In this document: positions 56,216 to 64,000 of the stretch, piece after piece | How positions within the stretch are numbered: position 1 is the first letter of the stretch | Layout: each line of letters begins with the position of its first letter | NCBI GenBank assembly: GCA_036365145.1 | Contig: JAEOAD010002232.1 | Span: forward strand, 1,929,001 to 1,993,000 | Direction of reading: 5' to 3' | Source: Orientallactaga sibirica | Lineage: Eukaryota > Chordata > Mammalia > Rodentia > Dipodidae | DNA length: 64,000 bases | Program-made: the position numbers and the translations under genes | Notes under the pieces: model-generated | What the model was told of the DNA's origin: nothing | Database searches by the model: none | Seen by the model: the letters and a program-made list of their open reading frames with translations, nothing else

Positions 56216-56617
56216 GTGAAATCTTAACATGCTTATTTCATAGGTTAAACTAAGATACAAAAATTCAATCAGAAATTTTAAGCAAATTTTTAAAAATTAA
56301 GAAAATTAAATAAAAAAGAAAGAAAGAAAATTTAAGCAATGGAGTTGGCAAACTTGGCCAAATGGATACACGTAGAACACTTCACTCAGTAGTGCCCTTT
56401 CAAACACAAATGGCACTTACTCCAAATGCTAGGCTCTAAAATTTCACACACTTCAGAGAGGTAAATATATATTCTCTGACCACATTGCAATTAAACTCGA
56501 TCAATTATAAAACATGATATTTATAATCCTCATGTTTAGAAAATATATAAATTTCTGAGCTCATCTGGCAAAGAAGAAATCACAAAGAAAATTTGAAATA
56601 TTTTGAACTATTTTGCA

Positions 56618-56845
56618 AATTAAAACTAATGGGGAAGGGCTGGAGAGATGGTGGTTAAGGCGTTTGCCTACAAAGCCAAAGGATCCCAGTTCGATTCTCC
56701 AGGACCCACATAAGCCAGATGCACAAGGGGCACATGCATCTGGAGTTTGTTTGCAGTGGCTGGAGGCCCCAGTACACCCATTCTCCCTCCCTCTTTCTCT
56801 GCCTCTTTCTCTCAAGTAAATAAATAAATTAAAACTAATGGGGAA
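56618..56845 (+). mobile_element. tRNA-derived SINE with target site duplication
   Basis: gggctggagagatggtggtt (small A-box deletion), box B agttcgattct, CT tract, A-rich tail. Flanked by the exact 19-base repeat aattaaaactaatggggaa, which is L1M sequence. Confidence 0.97.
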
Positions 56846-56921
56846 AACAACTTGTGAGATGCAACTAAAACTATACTTAGAACTGCGTATTATTAAATAC
56901 ATATATGTTAGAAAAGAACAA

Positions 56922-57082
56922 AGGCAGGCATGGCATGGTGGCACACACCTTTAATCCTAGTGCTCAAGAGGCAGAGGTAGGAAGATCAATGTGAGTTCAG
57001 ACCAGCCTGAAACTACATAGTAAATTCCAGGCTAGCCTGGGCTGGAGCAAGACCCTACCTCAACAAACCAAACAAAGAAAAA
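56922..57082 (+). mobile_element. B1-like SINE
   Basis: ggcatggcatggtggcacac, cctttaatcctagtgctcaa, gcaagaccctacctc. The repeat aaaagaacaaagg occurs on both sides. Confidence 0.95.
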
Positions 57083-57111
57083 GAAAAGAACAAAGGTTAG
57101 AAATCAGTTAT

Positions 57112-57250
57112 CTGCCTGACATGGTAGCACACACCTTTAATCCCAATACTCAGGAGGCTAAGAACAGAGCAACACTGTGGGTTCAATGCTGCCTGGGCTA
57201 GAGTGAGTTCTAGGACTGCCTGTGCTGGTGACATCCTGCTCAAAAAAAGG
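57112..57250 (+). mobile_element. B1-like SINE, rearranged
   Basis: tgcctgacatggtagcacac, cctttaatcccaatactcag, gcctgggctagagtgagttc. The centre is shortened and the end is diverged. Confidence 0.85.
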
Positions 57251-57257
57251 ATTGGGG

Positions 57258-57477
57258 GGGCGCTGGAGGGATTGCTTAGTGGTTAAAGCCTTTGCCTGCA
57301 AAGCCAAAGAACCCAGGTTTGACTCCCCAGGACCCACGTTAGCCAGATGCACAAGGGGGCACATGCATCTGGAGTTCATTTGCAGTGGCTGGAGGCCCTG
57401 GCACACCCATTCTTTCTCTCTCTCTCTCTCCCTCCCTCTTTCTCTCTGTCAAATAAATAAAAATAAAAATTTTTAAT
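57258..57477 (+). mobile_element. tRNA-derived SINE
   Basis: cgctggagggattgcttagt, box-B-like ggtttgactcc, gcacaagggggcacatgc, CT tract, AAATAAATAAA. Confidence 0.94.
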
Positions 57478-57709
57478 TTTTTTGAAAATGAAAGAAACAT
57501 AGACCCCAAAAATAAAAGCCAAAACTACTGACACAAAATCCAAAACACAATAAAAGAATCAAAGTTAACAGTTGGTTCTTTGAAAGGCCTGAAGGGTGAT
57601 AAACTCCATAATGAGAAAGAAAGGCAGAGAGGGAGGAACAAATAGCCAGTATCAAAAGGGAGAGTGGGTGGGTTACTTCAAATTATGTAGACTTCAAAAA
57701 TAAATCTTT

Positions 57710-57990
57710 AGCTGGGTGTGGTGGTGCACACCTTTAATCCCAGCCCTCAGAAGGCAGAGGTAGGAGGACTGTCATGAGTTTGAGGCCACCCTGAGACTAC
57801 ATAGTGAATTTCAGGTCAGCCTGGGCTAGAGTGAGACCCTACCTCGAAAAACCAATAAATAAATAAATAAATAAAGCCTTTTAATCCCAGCACTTGGGAG
57901 GCAGAGGTAGGAGGACTGCCAGGAGTTCAAGGCCACCCTGAGACAACATAGTGAATTCCATAGTGAATACCTCAGGGGAAAAAAAAAAGG
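57710..57990 (+). mobile_element. B1-like SINE followed by a second partial B1
   Basis: The first copy (gctgggtgtggtggtgcaca, AAATAAATAAATAAA tail) ends at about 57873. The second starts at ttttaatcccagcacttggg without the normal head and ends in an A run. Confidence 0.92.
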
Positions 57991-58009
57991 AGGAATGAAG
58001 AAAGTACTG

Positions 58010-58215
58010 CATTAGTCTATTTTCTACTGGTCTACAGAATTCCACAGACTGAGTAATTTATAAAGAAATTTGTTTCTCACAGCTTGGAAGGTTAGAAAGT
58101 CAATGTCAAGGCATTACATGGGGCTGGGGGAGAAAAGATGGAGGCCTAACCTCATCCTTTAATCAGGAGCCCACTCCCTCTTGAGTGTTGGAGGACACAC
58201 TGAAACATAACATCT
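58010..58215 (-). mobile_element. MaLR-like LTR remnant
   Basis: gcattagtctattttctact, gactgagtaatttataaaga, aagtcaatgtcaaggcatta and ctcatcctttaatcaggagc follow the order of antisense MaLR LTRs as remembered. Confidence 0.55.
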
Positions 58216-58230
58216 ATGTATACTAGTACA

Positions 58231-58231
58231 T

Positions 58232-58270
<39 letters not shown>

Positions 58271-58412
58271 GTTTTTCGAGGTAGGGTCTCACTCTAGCTA
58301 AGGCTGACCTGGAATGCACTATGTAGTCTCAGGGTGGCCTTGAACTCATGGCGATCCTCCTAACTCTGCCTCCCGAGTGCTGGGATTAAAGCACGCGCCA
58401 CCACGCCCGACT
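58231..58412 (-). mobile_element. B1-like SINE
   Basis: T-run of about 35, ggtttttcgaggtagggtct, cgcgccaccacgcccgac. Close to consensus, so probably recent. Confidence 0.96.
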
Positions 58413-58415
58413 TCT

Positions 58416-58607
58416 TTATTTTTTATTTATTTGTAGAGAAATGGGCAGAGAGAGAATGGGCACACCAGGGCCTCTAGCTGTTGCAAATGATCTCCAGAAG
58501 CATGTGACAACTTGTGCATCTGGCTTATGTGGGTCCTAGGGAATCGAACCTGGGTCCTTGGGCTTCACAGGCAAGCACCTTAACCACTAAGCCATCCCTC
58601 TAGCCCT
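58416..58607 (-). mobile_element. tRNA-derived SINE
   Basis: TTTATTTATTTG tail, gagagaatgggcacaccagg, ggaatcgaacctgggtcctt, head end atccctctagccct. Confidence 0.94.
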
Positions 58608-58813
58608 CATTTTCATTGCTTATGAGATTTGGTGGACTTTCCTAGAAGCTGCATGGTGGGTAATGAACAGATCAAGGAAGCTGTTGTGAAAATCCAGTGA
58701 TCTTCTATTGAGCCCCACATTAGAGATTACCAAAAAAAAAAAAAAAAAAAAAAAGCAAAGCTGTGCCCATCATTCTTCTCTTAGATGTTTTTGTATTAAA
58801 AAGTTATTTTTCA

Positions 58814-59020
58814 GGCTGGTGAGATGGCTTAGCAGTTAAGTCACTTGCCTTAAAAGCCTAAGGACCCCAGTTCAATTCTCCAAGTCCCACATAAGCCAGA
58901 TGCATATGGTGGCACATGTGTCTGGAGTTCGTTTGCAATGGCTAGAGGCCCTGGCACACCCATTCTCACTCTTTCTTTCTCTCCCTCTCTCTCTGTCTCT
59001 AATAAATAAATAAATATGGA
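58814..59020 (+). mobile_element. tRNA-derived SINE
   Basis: ggctggtgagatggcttagc, box B agttcaattct, CT tract, AAATAAATAAATA. Preceded by aaaagttatttttca. Confidence 0.94.
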
Positions 59021-59083
59021 GATCCTAGTAATTTTTTAAAAATATATTAATTAATTAATTAATTAAAATAAAGTTATTTTTCA

Positions 59084-59290
59084 GGGCTGGAAAGATGGCT
59101 TAGCGGTTAAGGTGCTTGCCTGTAAAGGCTAAGGACCGAGGTTCAATTCCTCAGAACCCACATAAGCCAAAAATACAAGGTGGCACATGCATCTGAAGTT
59201 TGTTTGCACTGGCTAGAGGCCCTGGTGCACCTATTCTCTCTCTCTGTATTTGCCTCTTTCTCTATCTGCCTCTCTAATAAGTAAAACATT
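59084..59290 (+). mobile_element. tRNA-derived SINE
   Basis: gggctggaaagatggcttag, box B ggttcaattcc, CT tract, short A-rich tail. Preceded by taaagttatttttca, the same target as the previous SINE. Confidence 0.94.
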
Positions 59291-59294
59291 TTTA

Positions 59295-59489
59295 AAAGAT
59301 TTATTTTTATTTATTTATTTATTAGAGAGAAAGAGAGAATGGGTGCACCAGGGTCTCTAGCTACTGCAAACAAACTCCAAATGCATGAGCCACCATGTGC
59401 ATCTGGCTTACGAGGGACCTGGAGATTCGAACCTGGGTCCTTAGGCTTTGCAGACATGCACCTTAGCCACTAAACCATCTCTCCAGCCC
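59295..59489 (-). mobile_element. tRNA-derived SINE
   Basis: TTTATTTATTTATTAG tail, gagagaatgggtgcaccagg, gattcgaacctgggtcctta, head end atctctccagccc. Confidence 0.95.
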
Positions 59490-59518
59490 ATGAAAAATAA
59501 CTTTAAAAAATGTTTTAG

Positions 59519-59728
59519 GGCTGGAGAGATGGTTTAGTGGTTAAGGTGTTTGCCTGTGAAACCAAAGGACCCAGATTCTATTCCCAAGGACCCACGTAAG
59601 CCAGATGCACAAGGGGCACATGCATTTGGAGTGCATCTGTAGTGGCTAGAGGCCCTGGCATGCCCAGTCTCTCTCTGTCTCTCTTCTATCTCTTTCTGCT
59701 TGCAAATAAATAAATAAAATTTAAAAAT
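59519..59728 (+). mobile_element. tRNA-derived SINE
   Basis: gggctggagagatggtttag, gcacaaggggcacatgcatt, CT tract, AAATAAATAAA. Confidence 0.94.
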
Positions 59729-59791
59729 ATATATTTTTCATAAAGGTATGTTAATTATCATGGATTTTTTACTGTATTTTAATGAGTTGTT

Positions 59792-59961
59792 AATTTTTTT
59801 TTTTTTTTTTTTTTTTTGGTTTTTCGAGGTAGGGTCTCACTCTAGCTCAGGCTGACCTGGAATTCACTATGTAGTCTCAGGGTGGCCTAGAACTCATGGC
59901 GATCCTCCTACCTCTGCCTCCCAAGTGCTAGGATTAAAGGCGTGCGCCACCACACCCGGCT
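59792..59961 (-). mobile_element. B1-like SINE with target site duplication
   Basis: T-run, ggtttttcgaggtagggtct, gcgtgcgccaccacacccgg. tgagttgttaa lies on both sides. Confidence 0.96.
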
Positions 59962-59984
59962 TTGAGTTGTTAAATTTTTTTAAA

Positions 59985-60178
59985 TATTTCTATATTTATT
60001 TATTTGACAGAAAGAGGAAGAGAGAGAATAGGTGTGTCAGGGCCTCTAGCCACTGCAAACAAACTCCAGATACATGTGCCACCTTGTGCATCTGGCTAAT
60101 GTGGGTCCTGGGGAATTGAACCTGGGTCCTTTGGCTTTGCAGGCAAATGCCTTAACTGCTAGGCCTTCCCTCCAGCCT
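59985..60178 (-). mobile_element. tRNA-derived SINE
   Basis: TTTATTTATTTG tail, gagagaataggtgtgtcagg, ctccagatacatgtgccacc, head end cttccctccagcc. Confidence 0.94.
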
Positions 60179-60207
60179 AGTTGTTAAGTATTTTTAATTT
60201 CACAGTT

Positions 60208-60208
60208 T

Positions 60209-60250
<42 letters not shown>

Positions 60251-60520
60251 CAACATAGGGTTTTGCTCTATCCTATGCTGACCTGGAATTCAATTCACTA
60301 TGTAGTCTCAGGCTGGCCTTGAACTCGTAGCAATCCTCCTACCTCTGCCTCCCAAGTGCTGGCTCAGTTTTGTTTTTTTTTTTAAGTAGGGTTTCACTCT
60401 AGCCCAGGCTGACCTAGAATTCACTACATAGTCTCATGGTGGCCTCAGACTCTCAGCAATCCTCCTACATCTGCCTCCCTAGTGCTGGGATTAAAGGCAT
60501 GCACCACCATGCCCAGCTTT
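60208..60520 (-). mobile_element. Two abutting B1-like SINEs
   Basis: The first (T-run of about 43, caacatagggttttgctcta) stops at cccaagtgctgg. The second starts after gctcagttttg with its own T-run (aagtagggtttcactctagc) and ends ccaccatgcccagct. Confidence 0.92.
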
Positions 60521-60534
60521 AATTTTAATTTTTA

Positions 60535-60786
60535 AACTATTTTGTTTGTTTATTTGAGGGAGAAAAAGAAAGAGGCAGATAGAACAAGAGAGAATGGGTG
60601 CCCCAGGGCCTCTAGCCACTGCAAACACAGTCTAGACACATGTGCCACCTTGTACATCTGGAGAGATGGCTCAGCAGCAAAAGGCGCTTGCCTGCGAATC
60701 TAACAGCCCAATTCAATTCCCCAGTACCCATGTAAAGCCAGAATGGCAGGAGGCTCTGGTACACCCATAATCTCTCTATGTATCCT

Positions 60787-60829
<43 letters not shown>

Positions 60830-60865
60830 CTATCTCTCTGAAATAAGTAAAATAAATATTTCCAA
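60535..60865. mobile_element. Minus SINE fused to plus SINE
   Basis: A minus strand tRNA-SINE (gagagaatgggtgccccagg to ccttgtacatctgg, up to about 60661) passes straight into a plus strand SINE head (ctggagagatggctcagcag) that ends in a (TATC)n tract at 60787-60828 and an A-rich tail. The two share ctgg at the join. Confidence 0.9.
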
Positions 60866-60867
60866 AA

Positions 60868-60990
60868 AAATGCCAGGTTTTGTGGTGCATACTTTATTCC
60901 CAGCATTCCAGAGGCAGTAGTATGAAGAACGCCCTGAGTTCGAGGCCAGCCTAAGACTACATAGTGAATTCCAGGTCAGCTTGGGCTAGG
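60868..60990 (+). mobile_element. B1-like SINE, diverged
   Basis: atgccaggttttgtggtgca, tattcccagcattccagagg, catagtgaattccaggtcag. Confidence 0.88.
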
Positions 60991-61124
60991 GCTTCATCTT
61001 ACACCTATAGCAGTGTCTGACCTGAAGAAGTATTTATTGAACAGTGTAGCAAAACAGTGTGGTCTAGAAATGGAAATCACTCACTCGTTTATTGAGAAAC
61101 AACTCTATAAACAATTTTTTAATA

Positions 61125-61320
61125 TTTTATGTTTGTTTATTATTTGAGAGAGAGAAGCAAGAGAGAGAATAGGCATGCCAGGGCCTCCAGCTACTGCAAA
61201 CAAACTCCAGATGCATGCGCCACCTTGTGCATCTGGCTTACCTGGGTCCTGGGGAAATCAAACCTAGGTTCTTTGGCTTTGCAAGCAAATGCCTTCACTG
61301 CCAAGCCATCTCTCCAGCCT
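61125..61320 (-). mobile_element. tRNA-derived SINE
   Basis: TTTGTTTATTATTTG tail, gagagaataggcatgccagg, gcgccaccttgtgcatctgg, head end atctctccagcc. Confidence 0.95.
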
Positions 61321-61584
61321 TCATCAACAATTGAGAACTTCAGGCTCCCTTAGACAGACCCACTGGAGAAATTTCTCAACTGCCACAAGTCATCTTGAAG
61401 AAGCAAGATCTGTCACCACCCCAATTCCCTAACAGCACTAGGCTTACTTCTTCATAGAAGGGATTGAGGCCGCTTAGTGTGACTGGGCCCCCCAAAATAA
61501 AAAGCAGCAATGTCCCTGAGCCTGCCCTTGCAGTTTCCACTTTGCTACAGATCACAGAAGAGCCTGGCTTCTCCTTATCTCTCT
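61321..61584. other. Non-coding gap
   Basis: Short unique stretch with nothing recognised. Confidence 0.45.
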
Positions 61585-61763
61585 TTTTTGTTTTTTTGTT
61601 TGTTTGTTTGTTTTTTTCATTTTTCAGTTTTTCAAGGTAGGGTCTCAGTCTAGCCCAGGCTGACCTGGAATTCACTATGTAATCTCAGGGTGGCCTCGCG
61701 CTCATGGCAATCCTCCTACCTTTGCCTCCCAAATGCTGGGATCAAAGGCATGCGCCACCACTG
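61585..61763 (-). mobile_element. B1-like SINE
   Basis: TTTG-rich tail, gtttttcaaggtagggtctc, aaatgctgggatcaaaggca, ending gcgccaccactgc. The end is lost at the LTR border. Confidence 0.93.
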
Positions 61764-62050
61764 CTAAAGGAGTTCCCTAGACCTGTTTTTCCATAAACAA
61801 CCTGAGCTCCTCCCTGGGAAGGAGCATTCCTAAAAGGTTTAAATCTGACCCTGTCATTGTGGTTGGTTAAGCTCAGCCCCAAAACTTGGCATCATGGCTG
61901 ATTAGCTCAGCCTCCATTTAGAATCTATAAATGACCCCAGTGTAGGTCACAAGGTACGCTTGATACCATCTTGCCTCCCTCTTGGCAGGAGCTCTCTGAA
62001 CTTCCTCTGCTTTCCTTCTTTTAATCTAATAAAGTCTCCTTAAACCTTAA
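61764..62050 (+). mobile_element. Retroviral-type LTR fragment
   Basis: LTR-like layout: a TATA box ctataaat at 61925, C-rich text, and AATAAA at 62028-62033 about 100 bases later, as in an R region, followed by gtctccttaaacc. No internal retroviral genes are next to it, so it is a solo or truncated LTR. The class is not determined. Confidence 0.5.
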
Positions 62051-62054
62051 AAAA

Positions 62055-62265
62055 ATGTGGGCTGAAGGGATGGCTTAGTGGTTAAGGTACTTGCCTGCAA
62101 AGCCTAAGGACCCAGGTTTGATTCCCCAATACCCACATAAAGCCAGATGCACAAGGTGGCACATGCATCTGGAGTTTGTTTGCAGTGACTGGAGGCCTGG
62201 TGCACACATTCTATCTCCACCCCTTCTCTCAAAATAAGTAATTACATAAATAAAGTATGTTTTAA
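62055..62265 (+). mobile_element. tRNA-derived SINE
   Basis: gtgggctgaagggatggctt, box-B-like ggtttgattcc, gcacaaggtggcacatgcat, A-rich tail. Confidence 0.94.
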
Positions 62266-62277
62266 AAATTGAGTCCT

Positions 62278-62540
62278 GGGCTGGAGAGATGGCTTAGCGG
62301 TTAAGGCGCCTGCCTGCTAAGCCAAAGAACCCGGTTCCAATCTCCAGGTCCCACATTTAGCCAGATGCAAAGTGAGGCAAGGGCGCAATGTCGCACTTGC
62401 CCACAAGGGGGCTCACACATCTGGATTTTGTTCGCAGCAGCTGAGACTGCTGGCGCACCCATCTCTGTCTCCTTCTCCCTCTCTGCCTGTCTCCCTCTGT
62501 ATCTCTCTCCAAAAATAAATAAAATAATTTAATTTAAAAA
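62278..62540 (+). mobile_element. tRNA-derived SINE, long subfamily with CTCF-like core
   Basis: gggctggagagatggcttag, shortened box-B region ggttccaatctcc, extra segment gcaagggcgcaatgtcgcac, then ccacaagggggctcac (62401), AAATAAATAAA. Same subfamily as 39272. Confidence 0.94.
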
Positions 62541-62555
62541 ATTGAGTCCTTTTCA

Positions 62556-62785
62556 GGGCTAGGGAAATGGCTTAGCGGTTAAGGTGTTTGCCTGCAAAGC
62601 AAAAGGACCTTGGTTCAATTCCCCAGGACCCACGTAGGCTAGATGCACAAGCGGCACATGCACCTGGAATTCATTTGCAGTGGCTGGAGGCCCTGGCATG
62701 CCCATTTTCTTTCTCTCTATCTGCCCCTTCCTCTCTCTCTCTCTCTCTCTCTTAAATAAATAAATAATATTTTAAAATAAAAATA
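62556..62785 (+). mobile_element. tRNA-derived SINE
   Basis: gggctagggaaatggcttag, box B ggttcaattcc, CT tract, AAATAAATAAAT. aattgagtcctt / aattgagtgcttt on both sides. Confidence 0.94.
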
Positions 62786-62819
62786 AATTGAGTGCTTTCC
62801 AACTCTAGACAAATCCGTT

Positions 62820-63178
62820 ATTATTTTTTTCTGTTTTTGAGGTAAAGCTTCACCCTAACCTAGGCTGACCCAGATAGAATTCACTCTGTAGTACCAGGTT
62901 GGCCTCAAACTCATGTTGAGCCTTACCTCTGCCTTCTAAGTGCTGGGATTAAAGGTGTGTGCTGCTGTTGCAGTCAGGTTCGCATTGCTGGCAGAAATCA
63001 CTAAGAGAAGCTGGCTATAATAATCATAAGCCCGCCCCCAACAATACTCTGCCTCCAGGAGGTGTTAATTCCCAAATTGCCATCAGCTGGGAACCTAGCA
63101 TTCAGAACACCCAAGTTTATGGGGGACACCTGAATCAAACCACCACAGCTGCCATGCCTGGCATTTTTTTAAAAAATT
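62820..63178 (-). mobile_element. B1-like SINE split by a URR1-like repeat
   Basis: gtttttgaggtaaagcttca and gtgctgggattaaaggtgtg precede the inserted repeat. The remaining end gccatgcctggca with a T-run follows it at 63152. Confidence 0.8.
62966..63151 (-). mobile_element. URR1-like repeat inside a B1
   Basis: gttgcagtcaggttcgcatt, gctggcagaaatcactaaga, ctgaatcaaaccaccacagc. The end motifs equal those of the copies at 37797 and (reversed) 50347. Shorter than the 50347 copy, so probably an internally deleted form. Confidence 0.6.
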
Positions 63179-63186
63179 ATTTATTA

Positions 63187-63318
63187 AGCCGGGAGTGGTG
63201 GTACTGCACTCGGGAGGCAGAGGTAGGAGAATCACTATGAGTTCGAGGCAACCCTGAGAATACAGAGTGAATTACAGGTCAGGCTGGGCTAAAGTGAGAC
63301 CCTACCTTGAAAAACTGA
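63187..63318 (+). mobile_element. B1-like SINE with internal deletion
   Basis: agccgggagtggtggtactg joins directly to cactcgggaggcagagg, so the cctttaatccc block is missing. The rest reaches gtgagaccctaccttg. Confidence 0.92.
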
Positions 63319-63319
63319 T

Positions 63320-63508
63320 ATATATTTATGAGAGAGAGACAGAGAAAGAGAGACTATGGGTATACCAGAGCCTCCTGCCACTGCAAACAAACTCCAGATG
63401 CGTAAGCTACTTTGTGCATCTAGCTTTAAGTGGGTACTGGGGAATGGAACCCAGGCCATTAGTTTTGCAAATAAGTGCCTTTAACTGCTGATCAATCTCT
63501 CCAGCCCT
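63320..63508 (-). mobile_element. tRNA-derived SINE
   Basis: tatatatttatgagagagag, cataccagagcctcc-like text, aaactccagatgcgtaagct, head end atctctccagccct. Confidence 0.93.
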
Positions 63509-63514
63509 CTGTTG

Positions 63515-63546
63515 TTGTTATTTTTATTATTATTATTATTATTAAC
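63515..63546. repeat. (TTA)n microsatellite
   Basis: About eight TTA/TTG units; encodes an artificial Asn run on the minus strand. Confidence 0.93.
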
Positions 63547-64000
63547 AGGATAGGAAACCCCAGCAAGGCTAATGCAACTTCTCAGTGCAGGACCTAAACT
63601 CTGACCCCCTGCCTGGCTCCCCTCAGTCACAGGAAGGCTGCTACAGTTCCTGGTAACACATTGGAGCATGATCTCATCCAGAGCACTGCTGAGGGGTGGA
63701 GCTCTTACCTCAGAAGCCCCCTCAAATTTCCACGCCCAGGCCAGCTTTACACACTTGACCCTAACCATCACTGGCAAGGAAAGGGATCCATCACCATAGC
63801 AATCTGGCCAGGATCTCTAATCCCACCAGCTCCGCAGCGTGGAGGAGAGCAAATACCAGAATCTATGAATCAGGCTCTTGCCCAAGGAAGGCAGGGTGGG
63901 CAACATGAAGTAATCAGGGGCAGAAGACAGGCCAGAGCCAGGGCTTCCTGCTTCTGTAAGGAGAAGCCCTATCCAGACCCGGGGTCTTGGGTCTACATTT
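63547..64000. other. Non-coding end of window
   Basis: Unique, GC-richer sequence. No exon, repeat or RNA gene recognised before the window ends. Confidence 0.5.

Larger units (their letters stand above)
55736..57708 (+). mobile_element. Ancient L1M ORF2 (endonuclease to RT), broken by SINEs
   Basis: In + order: aaggatcaattcagtgaccc (endonuclease region, 55987), ctctgaccacattgcaatta (56476), aaagaagaaatcacaaagaa (56570), acttgtgagatgcaactaaa (56850) and acagttggttctttgaaagg (57570). This is the sequence order of L1 ORF2 from endonuclease to the start of reverse transcriptase. Five SINEs interrupt it. No frame survives. Confidence 0.75.

Overview
This is a mammalian, non-coding-dominated window, almost certainly from a rodent and probably a jerboa-like (dipodoid) genome. 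The call rests on two very abundant SINE families. One is a 7SL-derived B1-like element (cctttaatcccagcact). The other is a tRNA-derived B2/ID-like element (gctggagagatggcttag, box B ggttcgattcc, tail of AAATAAATAAA). There are also rodent-type L1 copies, old L1M, MaLR-like LTRs and rodent non-autonomous DNA repeats. The species assignment is an inference from repeat sequence recalled from memory, not from a search. There are no operons, no phage or plasmid features and no CRISPR array.

Only one stretch looks like a real protein-coding exon: 44718-44867 on the + strand. It is a 3' terminal exon with a CAG acceptor, 49 codons, a stop, a short 3' UTR and an AATAAA at 45078. I do not recognise the protein. 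If the exon is real, the 44 kb to its left is one large intron or intron-like DNA, and everything right of about 45.1 kb is downstream intergenic sequence.

Layout. 1-2.5 kb: an ancient L1M on the + strand broken up by SINEs. 2.5-8.6 kb and 8.8-10.5 kb: repeat-poor DNA with two candidate conserved non-coding elements. 10.5-24 kb: SINE-rich, with microsatellites, a Tigger-like element, a MaLR-like LTR and a 269-bp tandem duplication near 13 kb. 24.4-34.1 kb: minus-strand L1 sequence, including one L1 with a recognisable 5' end, remains of ORF1 and ORF2, many B1 insertions and a 2.19-kb internal tandem duplication. 34.2-47 kb: mostly unique sequence with scattered SINEs and the single exon. 48.2-54.3 kb: a nearly perfect 3.05-kb tandem duplication. 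54.3-63.5 kb: a dense SINE field over a second ancient + strand L1M (55.7-57.7 kb), with runs of SINEs inserted one behind another into the same target sequence, a retroviral-type LTR fragment near 61.8-62.05 kb and DNA-transposon remnants.

I found no novel gene system. The points most worth checking are the three tandem duplications (recent biology or assembly artefact), a locally scrambled B1 copy in one of them, a longer SINE subfamily that carries a CTCF-like core, repeated use of single target sites by SINEs, and the unidentified terminal exon.
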